Of a DNA stretch of 64,000 nucleotides, positions 24,464 to 32,443 are shown one piece after another. Positions within the stretch are counted from its first letter, which is position 1. Every line of letters starts with the position of its first letter. The stretch is taken from contig JBARNH010000007.1 in assembly GCA_049802875.1 (NCBI GenBank), positions 62,001-126,000 on the forward strand, in the 5' to 3' direction. A program made the position numbers and the translations under genes. The DNA comes from Lutacidiplasma sp049802875 (GTDB taxonomy: Archaea; Thermoplasmatota; Thermoplasmata; Lutacidiplasmatales; UBA184). The notes beneath the pieces are model-generated. The model was not told the origin of the DNA, did no database searches, and was given only the letters and a program-made list of their open reading frames with translations.

Positions 24464-25983
24464 CGAAGGTTACCGACGAGTCGCCCGCGACCCCGACCAT
24501 CAGCTTCGAGCTTGTGGTCACAATTGGAATCCTCCTCGCCCTCCTCATGGGAGCACTCGACCAATTCGTGGCCCTCACGGCGCTGCCGACCATACTCGCG
24601 CAATTTGGTCAGCTGAACGGCGGCACGTTCGTGATCAGCGCCTATGTCATCGCCTCCACGACGGCCATCCCAATCTTTGCCAAGCTCTCCGACCTCTGGA
24701 GCCGACGCAATGTTTTCCTGGGCGGACTCGTCGTATTCATCATAGGCTCCATCTTCTCGGGACTGAGCCAGAACCTTCCCGAACTCATTCTCTTCCGAGC
24801 TGTACAGGGGTTCGGCAGCGGCGGCTTCTTCCCCGTTGGAATTGCGATCGTAGCGGTCGTATTCCCGCCGGAGACTCGTTCGAGGATCGTCGGCGCCCTC
24901 TCGGGGGTCTTCGGGATCGCGGTCGTAGCAGGACCACTCATTGGGAGCGCGATCGTTGACTACACGACCTGGCGTTGGGTGTTCTACGTGAACATCCCCA
25001 TCGGGATCGTGGGATTCATACTGATCGCGACGACCCTTGGTCCGCTACGCCCGGAGCTGGTTCGAAAATTCGACGTCGTCGGGGCGGGACTGTTGACCGC
25101 TTGGGTCGCAGCCATCATGTTCCCCCTCTATCAAATCGTGGACGCCGGCTGGGGATGGGCGGACCCGCGGGTACTCGTTCTGCTCGGCTTGGGGGCGGTT
25201 CTCGTCGTTGCCTTCGTCCTCTGGGAGCTCCGGCAGAACAACCCGCTGGTCCCGCTGCGGCTCCTGGCTCGTCGCGTGATGGCGGCGGGTGGGGGTGCGA
25301 CCTACTTCATCGGGATGGTCTTCTTTCCGGTCGCGACGTTCCTTTCGCTGGTGGTCGGTCTCGCCCTCGCTCCCGGCAACCCGAACATCGTCCGGGACAT
25401 CCTCTACTATCTAGTAATCCCGCTCGTGGTCGGTGCCGCTTTCGGAGGACAGCTCCTGACCAAATTGTCGTACCGGGCGGTCGCCATCACGGGTCTCGTG
25501 ATTGGGATCATCGGAATGGCGAGCCTTACTACCCTTTCCACGAGCACACCAATCTGGATCTTGGTCTTCCTTTTCATCCCCGTCGGAGGGGTGGTGCTTC
25601 CGTTAGTCCCCCTCGGTTTCGGGATCGGGATGACCTTCCCGGTCTTCCTGCTCGCCGCCCAGAATCAGGTCGGCACGGCCGATGTCGGGGAAGCGGGCGG
25701 GTTCATTCAGTTCCTCCAATCGCTAGGGGGCGCGGTCGGACTCTCGGTGCTCGCATCGTATCAAGCCACTCGGCTCGCCGCTCTCGGCCCTTCGCCGAGC
25801 TCGCTCCTCACGTCCTACGACCAGACTTTCGCTGTCATGACGGGCCTACTGGTCGTGGCGCTCCTATTCGTCCTGTTCTTGACGGGTCACATTCCCAAGG
25901 CGGTTCCCAAGCCACTCACCGCTGATTCGGCACCGGCCCATGAAGCGGTGGAATCGGCGCCCGCTCCCGTTCCGCTCCCCTGA
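24460..25983 (+). CDS. MFS drug exporter, DHA2 (EmrB/QacA, 14-helix) family
   Basis: A 507-residue membrane protein with about 14 hydrophobic segments. Motif D1 (LMGALDQFVALTALPTI) in helix 1 has the family's Asp. Motif A follows helix 2 as FAKLSDLWSRRNVF. Motif B is LILFRAVQGFGSGGFFPV, and motif C, the antiporter signature, is SGVFGIAVVAGPLIGSAIVD. It would export drugs or metabolites by proton antiport in the cytoplasmic membrane. The start at 24460 (MTKVTDESPA) overlaps the HxlR stop as ATGA, so the two are translationally coupled; a start at 24442 inside the regulator is less likely. The C-terminus is Pro/Ala-rich. Confidence 0.9.
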   Translation: MTKVTDESPATPTISFELVVTIGILLALLMGALDQFVALTALPTILAQFGQLNGGTFVISAYVIASTTAIPIFAKLSDLWSRRNVFLGGLVVFIIGSIFSGLSQNLPELILFRAVQGFGSGGFFPVGIAIVAVVFPPETRSRIVGALSGVFGIAVVAGPLIGSAIVDYTTWRWVFYVNIPIGIVGFILIATTLGPLRPELVRKFDVVGAGLLTAWVAAIMFPLYQIVDAGWGWADPRVLVLLGLGAVLVVAFVLWELRQNNPLVPLRLLARRVMAAGGGATYFIGMVFFPVATFLSLVVGLALAPGNPNIVRDILYYLVIPLVVGAAFGGQLLTKLSYRAVAITGLVIGIIGMASLTTLSTSTPIWILVFLFIPVGGVVLPLVPLGFGIGMTFPVFLLAAQNQVGTADVGEAGGFIQFLQSLGGAVGLSVLASYQATRLAALGPSPSSLLTSYDQTFAVMTGLLVVALLFVLFLTGHIPKAVPKPLTADSAPAHEAVESAPAPVPLP

Positions 25984-25989
25984 TAGAGT

Positions 25990-26011
25990 AGGTGCGATCT
26001 GACTCGCACCT
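25990..26011. repeat. 22-bp intergenic dyad, copy 13 (paired-change variant)
   Basis: AGGTGCGA-TCTGAC-TCGCACCT. Both arms differ from the consensus at matched positions (A-T changed to G-C; outer G-C to A-T), so the 8-bp stem stays perfect. Convergent gap, 7 bp after the MFS stop. Confidence 0.75.
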
Positions 26012-26056
26012 CGCGGTGCCGAACCGGTAGTTGGAGGAGTCTCGAAACCACGAGAC

Positions 26057-28021
26057 TTACTTCGGAGCCTGAACGGGTCGGCCGTACGTCGACATGAGCT
26101 CCACGAATCTTCGGTCCCTCCTCGCCCCCGCGAACAGGGGGGACATGCGGAGCCGAGCGGCCTGCATCGTATGCGCTTTCGCCGTGGCAAACATGACCTC
26201 GAAGAAACGGTCGAGATCGCCCAGTGCAAAGAAGATGAACCCGACCGACGATTGGCGCGCGTACCCCTCGCGAGAAGTTTCCTGAAGCCTCTCGATCATC
26301 TTCATGGCCGTCGGACGATCCCCCCGCAGCGCCGACAGCCACCCGCGGCAGAGGAGGGCGAGGTCGCTCGATGGAGCGAGTCGTTCCAACTCCTTCACCA
26401 TCAGTTCCGCCTGATCGAAATCTCCCTTCAACATGTAGTACTCGACCATTCCACGGTGGGAATCCAGCGGGGCCTGCTCCATCGTCTTCCTCCAGTGGGC
26501 CAGAGCCTCCTCCAGCCGACCCGAGAAGAAGTAGGCGTTCCCCAGGGATCGGATCGTCTGCGGCGAAAGAGGGTCCAGCCGGTACGCCTCCTCGCTCTCG
26601 GTGGCGTACGCCTCCGCGATTGCGAGGGATCCCGCCAGCGCTGACAATATGATATGCGCCTGAGCCAAGTTGGGATTCAACTCGAGCGCCTTTCGCACTT
26701 CGCGGTCGAGGATGTCGGCCGGCTCGTCGGCCATGAATGCGATCTCGGCCCGTAGCGCATGAGCTTCAGCCAGATACGGCTCAATTGCTATCGCCTTCTC
26801 GGTTGCCGCCCGACCGAGATTGCAGGCGTCGAGCCATGACATAAAATCCTCCCTTCCGAGCTCGATGTACGCACGTGCCGTGCCCGCATAGGCTCGCGCA
26901 AACGTCGGGTCGGTCTGAAGTGCCTTTTTGAAGAATTCGAGAGAACGACGCAACGAATCCTCGTCGGTCCTCCACATTAGCGCCTGGCCCTGAAGGTAGA
27001 GAAGGTAGGCTTCCGTTTCAGTGGGTTTCGCGAGCTCGTGAATCGGGCTCCTCTCCCTCTTCAACCCTCCAGGGAGGGCAGTGGAGACCTTCGTTGCGAT
27101 GTCTCCTTGCACAGCGAAGATGTCGTCGAGGTCGTCGTCGTACTTCGCCGTCCAAATATGTTCTTGGGAATCCACGTCGATTACCTGGACCGTCACACGG
27201 ATTCGGTTTGCGGATCTGCGAACGCTTCCCTCCACGACCGTCCCAACCCCGAGCTCCTTTCCGATCATGGCTACGGACTTCTCTGTCTTCTTGTAGCCGA
27301 TGACCGACGTCCGAGCGATCACCTTCAGGCCCGGCACGAGAGAGAGACTCGCAATCAGTTCCTCGGTGAGCCCATCGGCGAAATATTCGTCCGAGGGGTC
27401 AGGGCTAATGTTAGCGAACGGAAGGACTGCGAGACGGCTTTTGTCGGCGGAACGCGACTCGTCAACGACTTGTTCGCTGTTGTTGTTTATCCAGGGAAAA
27501 AGCACCCGATAGACGTCGACCGGAACTTCGATCCCCTTCAACGCTTTCGGCGGAAGCTTCTCGAACCTGTCAGCAACCTTGGATCGAACCTGATCGTAGA
27601 TGGCGCTGGAAACGCACACTCCACCGGGCTCGGCAAGGGGTTCGATTCGGGCTGCGATGTTCACTGCATCTCCGAGGATGTCGCCCCCGTTTTGGACCAC
27701 GTCCCCTAGATGGACTCCGATTCGAATTCGGATGGGTGTCTGACCACCTTCGGAATTCCGGTCGTTTATCCGGCGCTGGATGTTCACCGCGCATTGAACG
27801 GCCTTAAGCGCGCTGTCGAATTCCACGAGGAAGCCGTCACCCGTCGACTTGATTTCTCGACCCTGGTGGAGTGCGAGCAGTGGTCGAAGCAATTCAGCCT
27901 GCTGGCGCAACACATCTAGGGTACGACCTTCGTTCGCCTGGGTGGACGCCGTGAACCCAACAGTGTCGGTGAACATGACGGCGGCGAGGCGGCGGCCCTG
28001 TTCCACGAACGTCGGAAGCAC
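26057..28021 (-). CDS. Class III adenylate/guanylate cyclase with TolB-like domain and TPR repeats
   Basis: A 654-residue three-part protein. Residues ~10-170 are a cyclase homology domain: AAVMFTDTVGFTAST with the first metal Asp, IKSTGDGFLVEFDS with the second, IRIGVHLGDVV and GDAVNIAARIEP with the transition-state Asn and Arg. Residues ~195-320 form a TolB N-terminal/FlgO-type domain (SRLAVLPFANISPDPSDEYF, ADGLTEELIASLS). Residues ~340-640 are TPR repeats (YLLYLQGQALMWRTDEDS, PTFARAYAGTARAYIELGRE, LSPQTIRSLGNAYFFSGRLE). The same architecture is common in bacteria, especially rhizobia. It would make cyclic nucleotide and signal through the TPRs. GTG start. Confidence 0.9.
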   Translation of the reverse strand: MLPTFVEQGRRLAAVMFTDTVGFTASTQANEGRTLDVLRQQAELLRPLLALHQGREIKSTGDGFLVEFDSALKAVQCAVNIQRRINDRNSEGGQTPIRIRIGVHLGDVVQNGGDILGDAVNIAARIEPLAEPGGVCVSSAIYDQVRSKVADRFEKLPPKALKGIEVPVDVYRVLFPWINNNSEQVVDESRSADKSRLAVLPFANISPDPSDEYFADGLTEELIASLSLVPGLKVIARTSVIGYKKTEKSVAMIGKELGVGTVVEGSVRRSANRIRVTVQVIDVDSQEHIWTAKYDDDLDDIFAVQGDIATKVSTALPGGLKRERSPIHELAKPTETEAYLLYLQGQALMWRTDEDSLRRSLEFFKKALQTDPTFARAYAGTARAYIELGREDFMSWLDACNLGRAATEKAIAIEPYLAEAHALRAEIAFMADEPADILDREVRKALELNPNLAQAHIILSALAGSLAIAEAYATESEEAYRLDPLSPQTIRSLGNAYFFSGRLEEALAHWRKTMEQAPLDSHRGMVEYYMLKGDFDQAELMVKELERLAPSSDLALLCRGWLSALRGDRPTAMKMIERLQETSREGYARQSSVGFIFFALGDLDRFFEVMFATAKAHTMQAARLRMSPLFAGARRDRRFVELMSTYGRPVQAPK

Positions 28022-28086
28022 CCGGCCCCTTAAACCTGCGTGCGAGAGATCGACCTGGGTCTGACCACCTCTTTATTCGCGAGCGC

Positions 28087-28108
28087 AGTTGTAAGGGTAC
28101 TTGCACCC
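28087..28108. repeat. 22-bp intergenic dyad, copy 14
   Basis: AGTTGTAA-GGGTAC-TTGCACCC, right arm perfect and left arm 5 of 8, between the cyclase start and the lipocalin-like stop. Confidence 0.5.
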
Positions 28109-28122
28109 CCGGACTCCTTTGA

Positions 28123-28611
28123 TTATTTCAGTTTCGAGACTCTGCTCCAGATCACCTCGGCGGCGACTTGGCGACCGCCGGCGAGAACGGATTTTGTCTT
28201 CATATTGAGCCGATCCCCGATGAGCACGTAGGGACGCTCCTCGTCCTGACCGACCCAGTTTGGAAACAGAGAGGTCTTGATGTGAATGAGGAGCCGATCG
28301 CCTCGGTGCTCCCACGTACCCGAGTACGCGGAGTATCCCTGCATCGCCCCGGCCTTTTCAACTAAGGTTGACCCAAACACGTCACCCGAGGGAAAGGAGG
28401 GTCTGCGGGGATCCATCACCTGAAGTGAGAAGTAACCGTCCGCTGAAATTACCATTAGCCCGGCAGGGTTGGGACCGAAGGGCTGGATGGTTTGGCCAGA
28501 TTCGCTGCGAAACTCGACGGAGACTAACGCCCAGATCCCCACCACCGAATCCGGCATCCCGCTCGGAAGGGGTCCAGCTGAATAAGGCATCTTCGAGCCG
28601 GCGACTGGCAA
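28123..28611 (-). CDS. Lipocalin-like domain protein
   Basis: A 162-residue protein matching the Lipocalin_5-type pattern: VVGIWALVSVEFRSESGQTI near residues 23-42, QPFGPNPAGLMVISADGYFS, YSAYSGTWEHRGDRLLIHI and ALV-type beta strands to the end. Such proteins are small beta-barrels of unknown ligand, mostly intracellular in prokaryotes. No signal peptide. The N-terminal 20 residues (MPVAGSKMPYSAGPLPSGM) are outside the domain, so the start could instead be the ATG at 28590 or 28557. Single gene. Confidence 0.78.
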   Translation of the reverse strand: MPVAGSKMPYSAGPLPSGMPDSVVGIWALVSVEFRSESGQTIQPFGPNPAGLMVISADGYFSLQVMDPRRPSFPSGDVFGSTLVEKAGAMQGYSAYSGTWEHRGDRLLIHIKTSLFPNWVGQDEERPYVLIGDRLNMKTKSVLAGGRQVAAEVIWSRVSKLK

Positions 28612-28734
28612 GAGGTGATGGGTGGCTGAGCGCGGAACCGCTTTCAGCAGTGTCCGGCCCCAAATTCATCTCACCATGTTCGCCCTTACGATCCATACGC
28701 TCCGTTCGTCGAGGGCAGAGTCGACGCGACAGGT

Positions 28735-28756
28735 GGGTGCAATCGACATTGCACGG
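28735..28756. repeat. 22-bp intergenic dyad, copy 15
   Basis: GGGTGCAA-TCGACA-TTGCACGG, 14 of 16, with GT extending the left arm. Confidence 0.7.
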
Positions 28757-28813
28757 AGAAGGGCAAGCAGCCTGCGTGGTCGACGCGTTTTTGGCGGTCG
28801 TGCGAGCCGACGC

Positions 28814-29194
28814 TTAGACTTTCGGAATCGGGGAGGAGAACCACCATTCGTTCTCCCACTTGTCCTTCACGCCACCCCTCCGGAGACCGTCGGGGGAGTC
28901 GATCGGCGGACGTACCTGTGTAGCTCCCGCGTCCAGGGCGCGACGGTGGGCCGCGTCAGAGTCCTGCACATAGAGATGAAGCATCGCGGGGAACGGGCTC
29001 CGGCCCTGCGGTGCTTCACCGACCATTACGAATCCATCCTCGATCTGTATCTCGGCATGAGCGATTCGACCGTCACGGTCAGCCTCCTTGAATGACAATT
29101 TACCGCCGATTGCTTTCTCGATGAACGCAATCAAGCCAGGGGCGTCTCGGGCCAGAATGTAGGGGGCGAGTTTCGGAGTCAGGATCGGTTCCAT
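28814..29194 (-). CDS. VOC/glyoxalase-fold protein (PhnB-like)
   Basis: A 126-residue vicinal-oxygen-chelate protein with two beta-alpha-beta modules: KLAPYILARDAPGLIAFIEK and HAEIQIEDGFVMVGEA, then HLYVQDSDAAHRRALDAGAT and GVKDKWENEWWFSSP. The sequence YVQDSDAAHRRALDAGA is the usual second-module signature. Function may be glyoxalase, fosfomycin or bleomycin binding, or none; metal ligands H47-E-E are only partly evident. ATG at 29194. Confidence 0.86.
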   Translation of the reverse strand: MEPILTPKLAPYILARDAPGLIAFIEKAIGGKLSFKEADRDGRIAHAEIQIEDGFVMVGEAPQGRSPFPAMLHLYVQDSDAAHRRALDAGATQVRPPIDSPDGLRRGGVKDKWENEWWFSSPIPKV

Positions 29195-29561
29195 GACGCA
29201 CGGAGGCTGAGGCGGGTTTTATGTCTACCCTTGTCGGGAGACAAGCCAAGACCGGCTCAGAAGGATCCCTTTGCCGGCGGGCGTGTGCTCTTTGATTACT
29301 TGACCTTCTTCTAACGGGGGGGTTGAGTAAGGACCTGTATATCGCCGCCGGGTTGAGCTAGCCGAATGTCACGTTAGTACAACGCATCGCGGACCCGGCT
29401 GGCCCCAGTCGACGCTGTACCCAAGCTGGGTGAAACCGCGATCGCGTCCCCGGGGGGCCCTCTCTCCGAGCCCGTTTCAGCCAACGGCCCAGATGCCCCG
29501 ATAGCAGACTGCGGACACACATATGTCATCGCTTATATATTATTCAACATATGCCTCGATC
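29195..29561. other. Divergent gap with one promoter
   Basis: No supported gene and no dyad copy; the only feature is the ArsR promoter at its right end. Confidence 0.5.
29533..29543 (+). promoter_or_regulatory. TATA box of the ArsR-SRPBCC-reductase operon
   Basis: TTATATATTA, centred 24-25 bp before the GTG at 29562. Because it lies downstream of the ATG at 29523, it rules out that longer start. Confidence 0.7.
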
Positions 29562-29915
29562 GTGCCCACTCCGGGAATGGCCTTCGAGGTCCTGTCAGAT
29601 CCGACACGACTCCGTATTGTTGAACAGCTCCGGTGCGGCGAGCGGTCGGTAGGCACTCTCGTCTCTACGCTCTCCGTCTGCCAACCCGGGATCTCGCGCC
29701 ACCTTCGGATTCTTCACGACCGCGGATTCGTTCGAGTCCGCGCCGACGGCCAGCGACGACTGTACTCCTTGCGGCCGCAACCTTTCCGGGATATCGATCG
29801 GTGGATGAACGACTATCGCGACCTCGTTGAGGACCGCTTGGATCGGCTCGAGCAGCTGGTCGAATCTGACCGGTCGAAATCACACTCCCCTAAGCGAGAA
29901 CCGCGGAGGGGCTGA
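29562..29915 (+). CDS. ArsR-family winged-helix regulator
   Basis: A 117-residue regulator. The HTH is seen in FEVLSDPTRLRIVEQLRCGER, the recognition helix in CQPGISRHLRILHDRGFVRV, and the wing in RADGQRRLYSLRPQPFRDID, which ends with a dimerisation helix. No metal-binding Cys motif is present in the usual alpha3 position, so it may not sense metal. The GTG at 29562 is set by the TATA box; a longer frame from 29523 would include it. First gene of a three-gene operon with an SRPBCC protein (3-bp gap) and a RibD-type reductase. Confidence 0.87.
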   Translation: MPTPGMAFEVLSDPTRLRIVEQLRCGERSVGTLVSTLSVCQPGISRHLRILHDRGFVRVRADGQRRLYSLRPQPFRDIDRWMNDYRDLVEDRLDRLEQLVESDRSKSHSPKREPRRG

Positions 29916-29918
29916 ACG

Positions 29919-30446
29919 ATGTCAGCAGCCAGTAGTGACCGCAGACGCCCCCATGAGCCGATCACGTTCTCCCGTCCCAGCCCGGTGGACAGGGAAGTGA
30001 CCCGGGTATTCCGAGCTCCGATCGAACGAGTTTTTCACCTGTTCACGGACCCCGCGACACTCCCCTACGTGATGGCGCCAGACCATCGCGCGGTCACGAT
30101 CGAGCAGCTCGAGTTTCGTAAGGGAGGAAAGTACTCAATCCGGGTCATGCAAACCGATGGTTCGTCGATACGGGTCCACGGGGAGTACCGGGAAGTGGAC
30201 CCTCCCCGCCGAGTAGTCAACACATTCGAGGTTGACACGTTGCCCGGCTTTTCGGCGTTAGAGACCGATGAGTTCGAGCCGGTGGGCGATTTCACCCGCC
30301 TGACCGTCCGGTGGAAGTACCAGCGACCGGAAGACGTGGCCAAGATGGCCGGCCCCTCGCTGGAACGGGCAGTCACCACAATGTGGGAGACCGTTGACGA
30401 CCTCCTCGAGAATGGGCTGCCGACGGCGACCCCTACCGAGGCGTGA
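29919..30446 (+). CDS. SRPBCC (AHSA1-type) protein
   Basis: A 175-residue helix-grip protein: VTRVFRAPIERVFHLFTDPA, then RKGGKYSIRVMQTDGSSIRVHGEYREVDPPRRVVNTFEV and the final helix RAVTTMWETVDDLLEN. AHSA1-type SRPBCC proteins follow ArsR regulators in many bacterial operons, as here, though the ligand is unknown. The stop is 10 bp before the reductase gene. An Arg-rich N-terminal 25 residues precede the domain. Confidence 0.87.
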   Translation: MSAASSDRRRPHEPITFSRPSPVDREVTRVFRAPIERVFHLFTDPATLPYVMAPDHRAVTIEQLEFRKGGKYSIRVMQTDGSSIRVHGEYREVDPPRRVVNTFEVDTLPGFSALETDEFEPVGDFTRLTVRWKYQRPEDVAKMAGPSLERAVTTMWETVDDLLENGLPTATPTEA

Positions 30447-30456
30447 GGGAAGGTCC

Positions 30457-31080
30457 ATGACGCGAAAGATCACCGCGAATCTCTTCATGAGCATCGACGG
30501 CCGCGGCGGGTTCCCCGACTACATTGGCTCCGCCCGACCACCGAGTGATCCCAACGAGCTCACCGACCTCTGGCGGGAGTTCTGGTTCAAGCGGTTTGAC
30601 GATGTGACCACGGTCATCATGGGCCGACGGTCCTTTCTGGGCCACCGAAAGGTCTGGAGCGAAAGGGCTCGGAAGAAGGGCGACCCTCAGTACATGTGGG
30701 ATTACTCGCGCTACATGGACAGGGTCGAGAAGATTTGCCTGTCAAATCGCTTGAAGTCGACGGACTGGGAGAACACCCGGATCATGAAGGGTGACCTTTC
30801 CGAGATCGTTGCGAAGCTGAAGCGCGAGAAGGGCGGGAACATCATCGCGGAGGGGGGCCCGCGGCTCATCCAGGAGTTCATGCGGCATCAGTTGGCCGAC
30901 GATTACTGGATGGTCGTGCAGCCGGTGGTCTGGGGCCAGGGTCCCCAGTACTGGGGTGCCATGAAGAAACAGCTCACCCTCAAGCTCCTCTGGTCGAAGG
31001 TCCTGGAGGACGGAGAATTGATCCTCCACTACGAGACGGTCCGAAAGAAACTGACGAAGCGGGACCTCGAGGGGGCGTAG
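30457..31080 (+). CDS. RibD C-terminal-domain / dihydrofolate-reductase-family protein
   Basis: A 207-residue protein with the DHFR-like fold: ITANLFMSIDGRGG at the first strand, VTTVIMGRRSFLGHRKVW (the MGR-T motif), a loop for the dinucleotide and NIIAEGGPRLIQEFMRHQL, typical of RibD_C, then the last strands LKLLWSKVLEDGELILHYE. Members reduce pteridine- or pyrimidine-like compounds with NAD(P)H. The third gene of the ArsR operon; ATG at 30457 sits 10 bp after the SRPBCC stop with GGGAAGG upstream. Confidence 0.85.
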   Translation: MTRKITANLFMSIDGRGGFPDYIGSARPPSDPNELTDLWREFWFKRFDDVTTVIMGRRSFLGHRKVWSERARKKGDPQYMWDYSRYMDRVEKICLSNRLKSTDWENTRIMKGDLSEIVAKLKREKGGNIIAEGGPRLIQEFMRHQLADDYWMVVQPVVWGQGPQYWGAMKKQLTLKLLWSKVLEDGELILHYETVRKKLTKRDLEGA

Positions 31081-31120
31081 GCACCGCACTCGCACTGAAC
31101 CTGCTTTGGCAGTCGCTGGC

Positions 31121-31152
31121 CTGTGCGGGTGCAACTGACATTTCACCCACAG
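31121..31152. repeat. 22-bp intergenic dyad, copy 16 (extended arms)
   Basis: The core GGGTGCAA-CTGACA-TTTCACCC at 31127-31148 is flanked by CTGTG and its complement CACAG, so the hairpin extends to 31121-31152 with one bulge. Confidence 0.7.
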
Positions 31153-31341
31153 GTTCCAATGGAGATTGCACGGGCCCCAGGAGAAATCATCCGCTGCCTG
31201 GCACAGTAGAGAAACGACTATTCCGGTGCCATCCAGCCGTCGGCCGGGAGTAAGCGGTCGGTCTCGAAAACTCGGGCTACGGCGATAGGACGCCGTGTAA
31301 CCCTTCACTAGCGTTGGTCCCAGAATGCCACAGGCTTGAGG

Positions 31342-31893
31342 GTGTACGAGAGAATACGCGAGTTGATCCGCTCCGAAGGAAATGTGCCCGACGCCACCGA
31401 ATCACGTACACGCACGGTTCTATGGCAGGACCCGGCACGGTTTGAAGAGCCAATCCGGAGACTCAGCGGCATCGAGTTCATGCGCGCATTCCTCGCGGGT
31501 GGCCTGCCTCCACCCCCGTTCATGCAACTTCTCGGAGTCCGGATCGTATCGGTAGAACCCTCGTCCGTTGCATTCGAGTTCGATCCTGCCGAGTACATGT
31601 ACAGCCCACTGGGAAAGGTCCATGGTGGGATTATCACGCTGCTCCTGGACACCGCGATGGGATGTTCGTTTCACACTACCCTCCCGGCTGCGAGCGGGTA
31701 CACCACACTCGAGCTGAAATGCAACTTCCTGAGGGCGGTAACCGTCAAAGTTGGTGCGCTACGTGCCGAAGGGCGCGTGATTCACGCGGGCACGCGAGTG
31801 GCCACAGCAGAGGCTCGACTCGTGGACTCGCGACAGCGATCATATGCGCACGCCACCTCAACATTGTTGGTTCTTGGTCCGGACTCAAGGTGA
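31342..31893 (+). CDS. PaaI-type hotdog thioesterase
   Basis: A 183-residue hotdog-fold acyl-CoA thioesterase. The central motif HGGIITLLLDTAMGCSFHTT (near residues 94-113) contains the catalytic Asp/Gly site of the PaaI group, and YTTLELKCNFLRAVTVKVG forms the next strands. It hydrolyses acyl- or aryl-CoA esters. About 40 N-terminal residues before the fold include IRRLSGIEFMRAFLAG, shared with the paralogue at 40731. The start was set at GTG 31342; an in-frame TTG six bases upstream is possible. Single gene. Confidence 0.87.
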   Translation: MYERIRELIRSEGNVPDATESRTRTVLWQDPARFEEPIRRLSGIEFMRAFLAGGLPPPPFMQLLGVRIVSVEPSSVAFEFDPAEYMYSPLGKVHGGIITLLLDTAMGCSFHTTLPAASGYTTLELKCNFLRAVTVKVGALRAEGRVIHAGTRVATAEARLVDSRQRSYAHATSTLLVLGPDSR

Positions 31894-31980
31894 ACTAGAC
31901 CTAGATCCGACTACTGGGCTGAGTGCTACGCGACTCGCACCTTATGCTTCCACCCTAGGGCGGACTACTGCGCGCCCCAC

Positions 31981-32259
31981 TTAGTGCGGTGGTGCCGAAG
32001 GTGATGCGGCCTGTTGCTCCCCCGCCTTCGCCTGCTTCGGGAAGTATCGGTAGACGAGGTAGGCGAGGATGGCAACATAGAGGATCACACCTCCCACTAT
32101 GGCGAGCGCCACGTTTTCCCAGACACGGGAGGTCCCGACGTCTTGAAGGTATCCAAGCAGTCCGGACAGGACTATGGTAAAGACGAGCCCAAGACTAATC
32201 TGAAGCGCGCCGGGACGACGCCGATAGAAAACGGCCGAGATTAGCCCTGGCAGGATCAT
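31981..32259 (-). CDS. Small membrane protein with two transmembrane helices
   Basis: A 92-residue protein with two hydrophobic segments, ALQISLGLVFTIVLSGLLGY (~18-37) and NVALAIVGGVILYVAILAYL (~49-68), and a soluble Ala/Pro-rich tail. No family was recognised. It lies in a 550-bp convergent/tandem gap between the PaaI gene and the M28 gene; a degenerate dyad, GGGTGCAT-CGCCCC-TCCTGCCC, is at 32359-32380. Confidence 0.6.
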   Translation of the reverse strand: MILPGLISAVFYRRRPGALQISLGLVFTIVLSGLLGYLQDVGTSRVWENVALAIVGGVILYVAILAYLVYRYFPKQAKAGEQQAASPSAPPH

Positions 32260-32443
32260 TGGTCACCGCAGTCCCCGCCGACTACTAAACGAGCTTGGGC
32301 CAAGATTAGAACGATGTGGGCACCCGGAAAACTACGGCTGCCCGTTACGATGGTGGGTGGGTGCATCGCCCCTCCTGCCCGACGAGGGAACGGAAGAGTC
32401 GCTACCTGAGGGATGGAAGGCACCCGCGATAAAGCCACGAAGG

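Noticed and set aside
31923..31941. GTGCTACGCGACTCGCAC near the PaaI gene as a possible dyad copy
   Set aside because: Its half-sites and spacing do not fit GGGTGCAA-N6-TTGCACCC; the symmetry is weak and may be chance.
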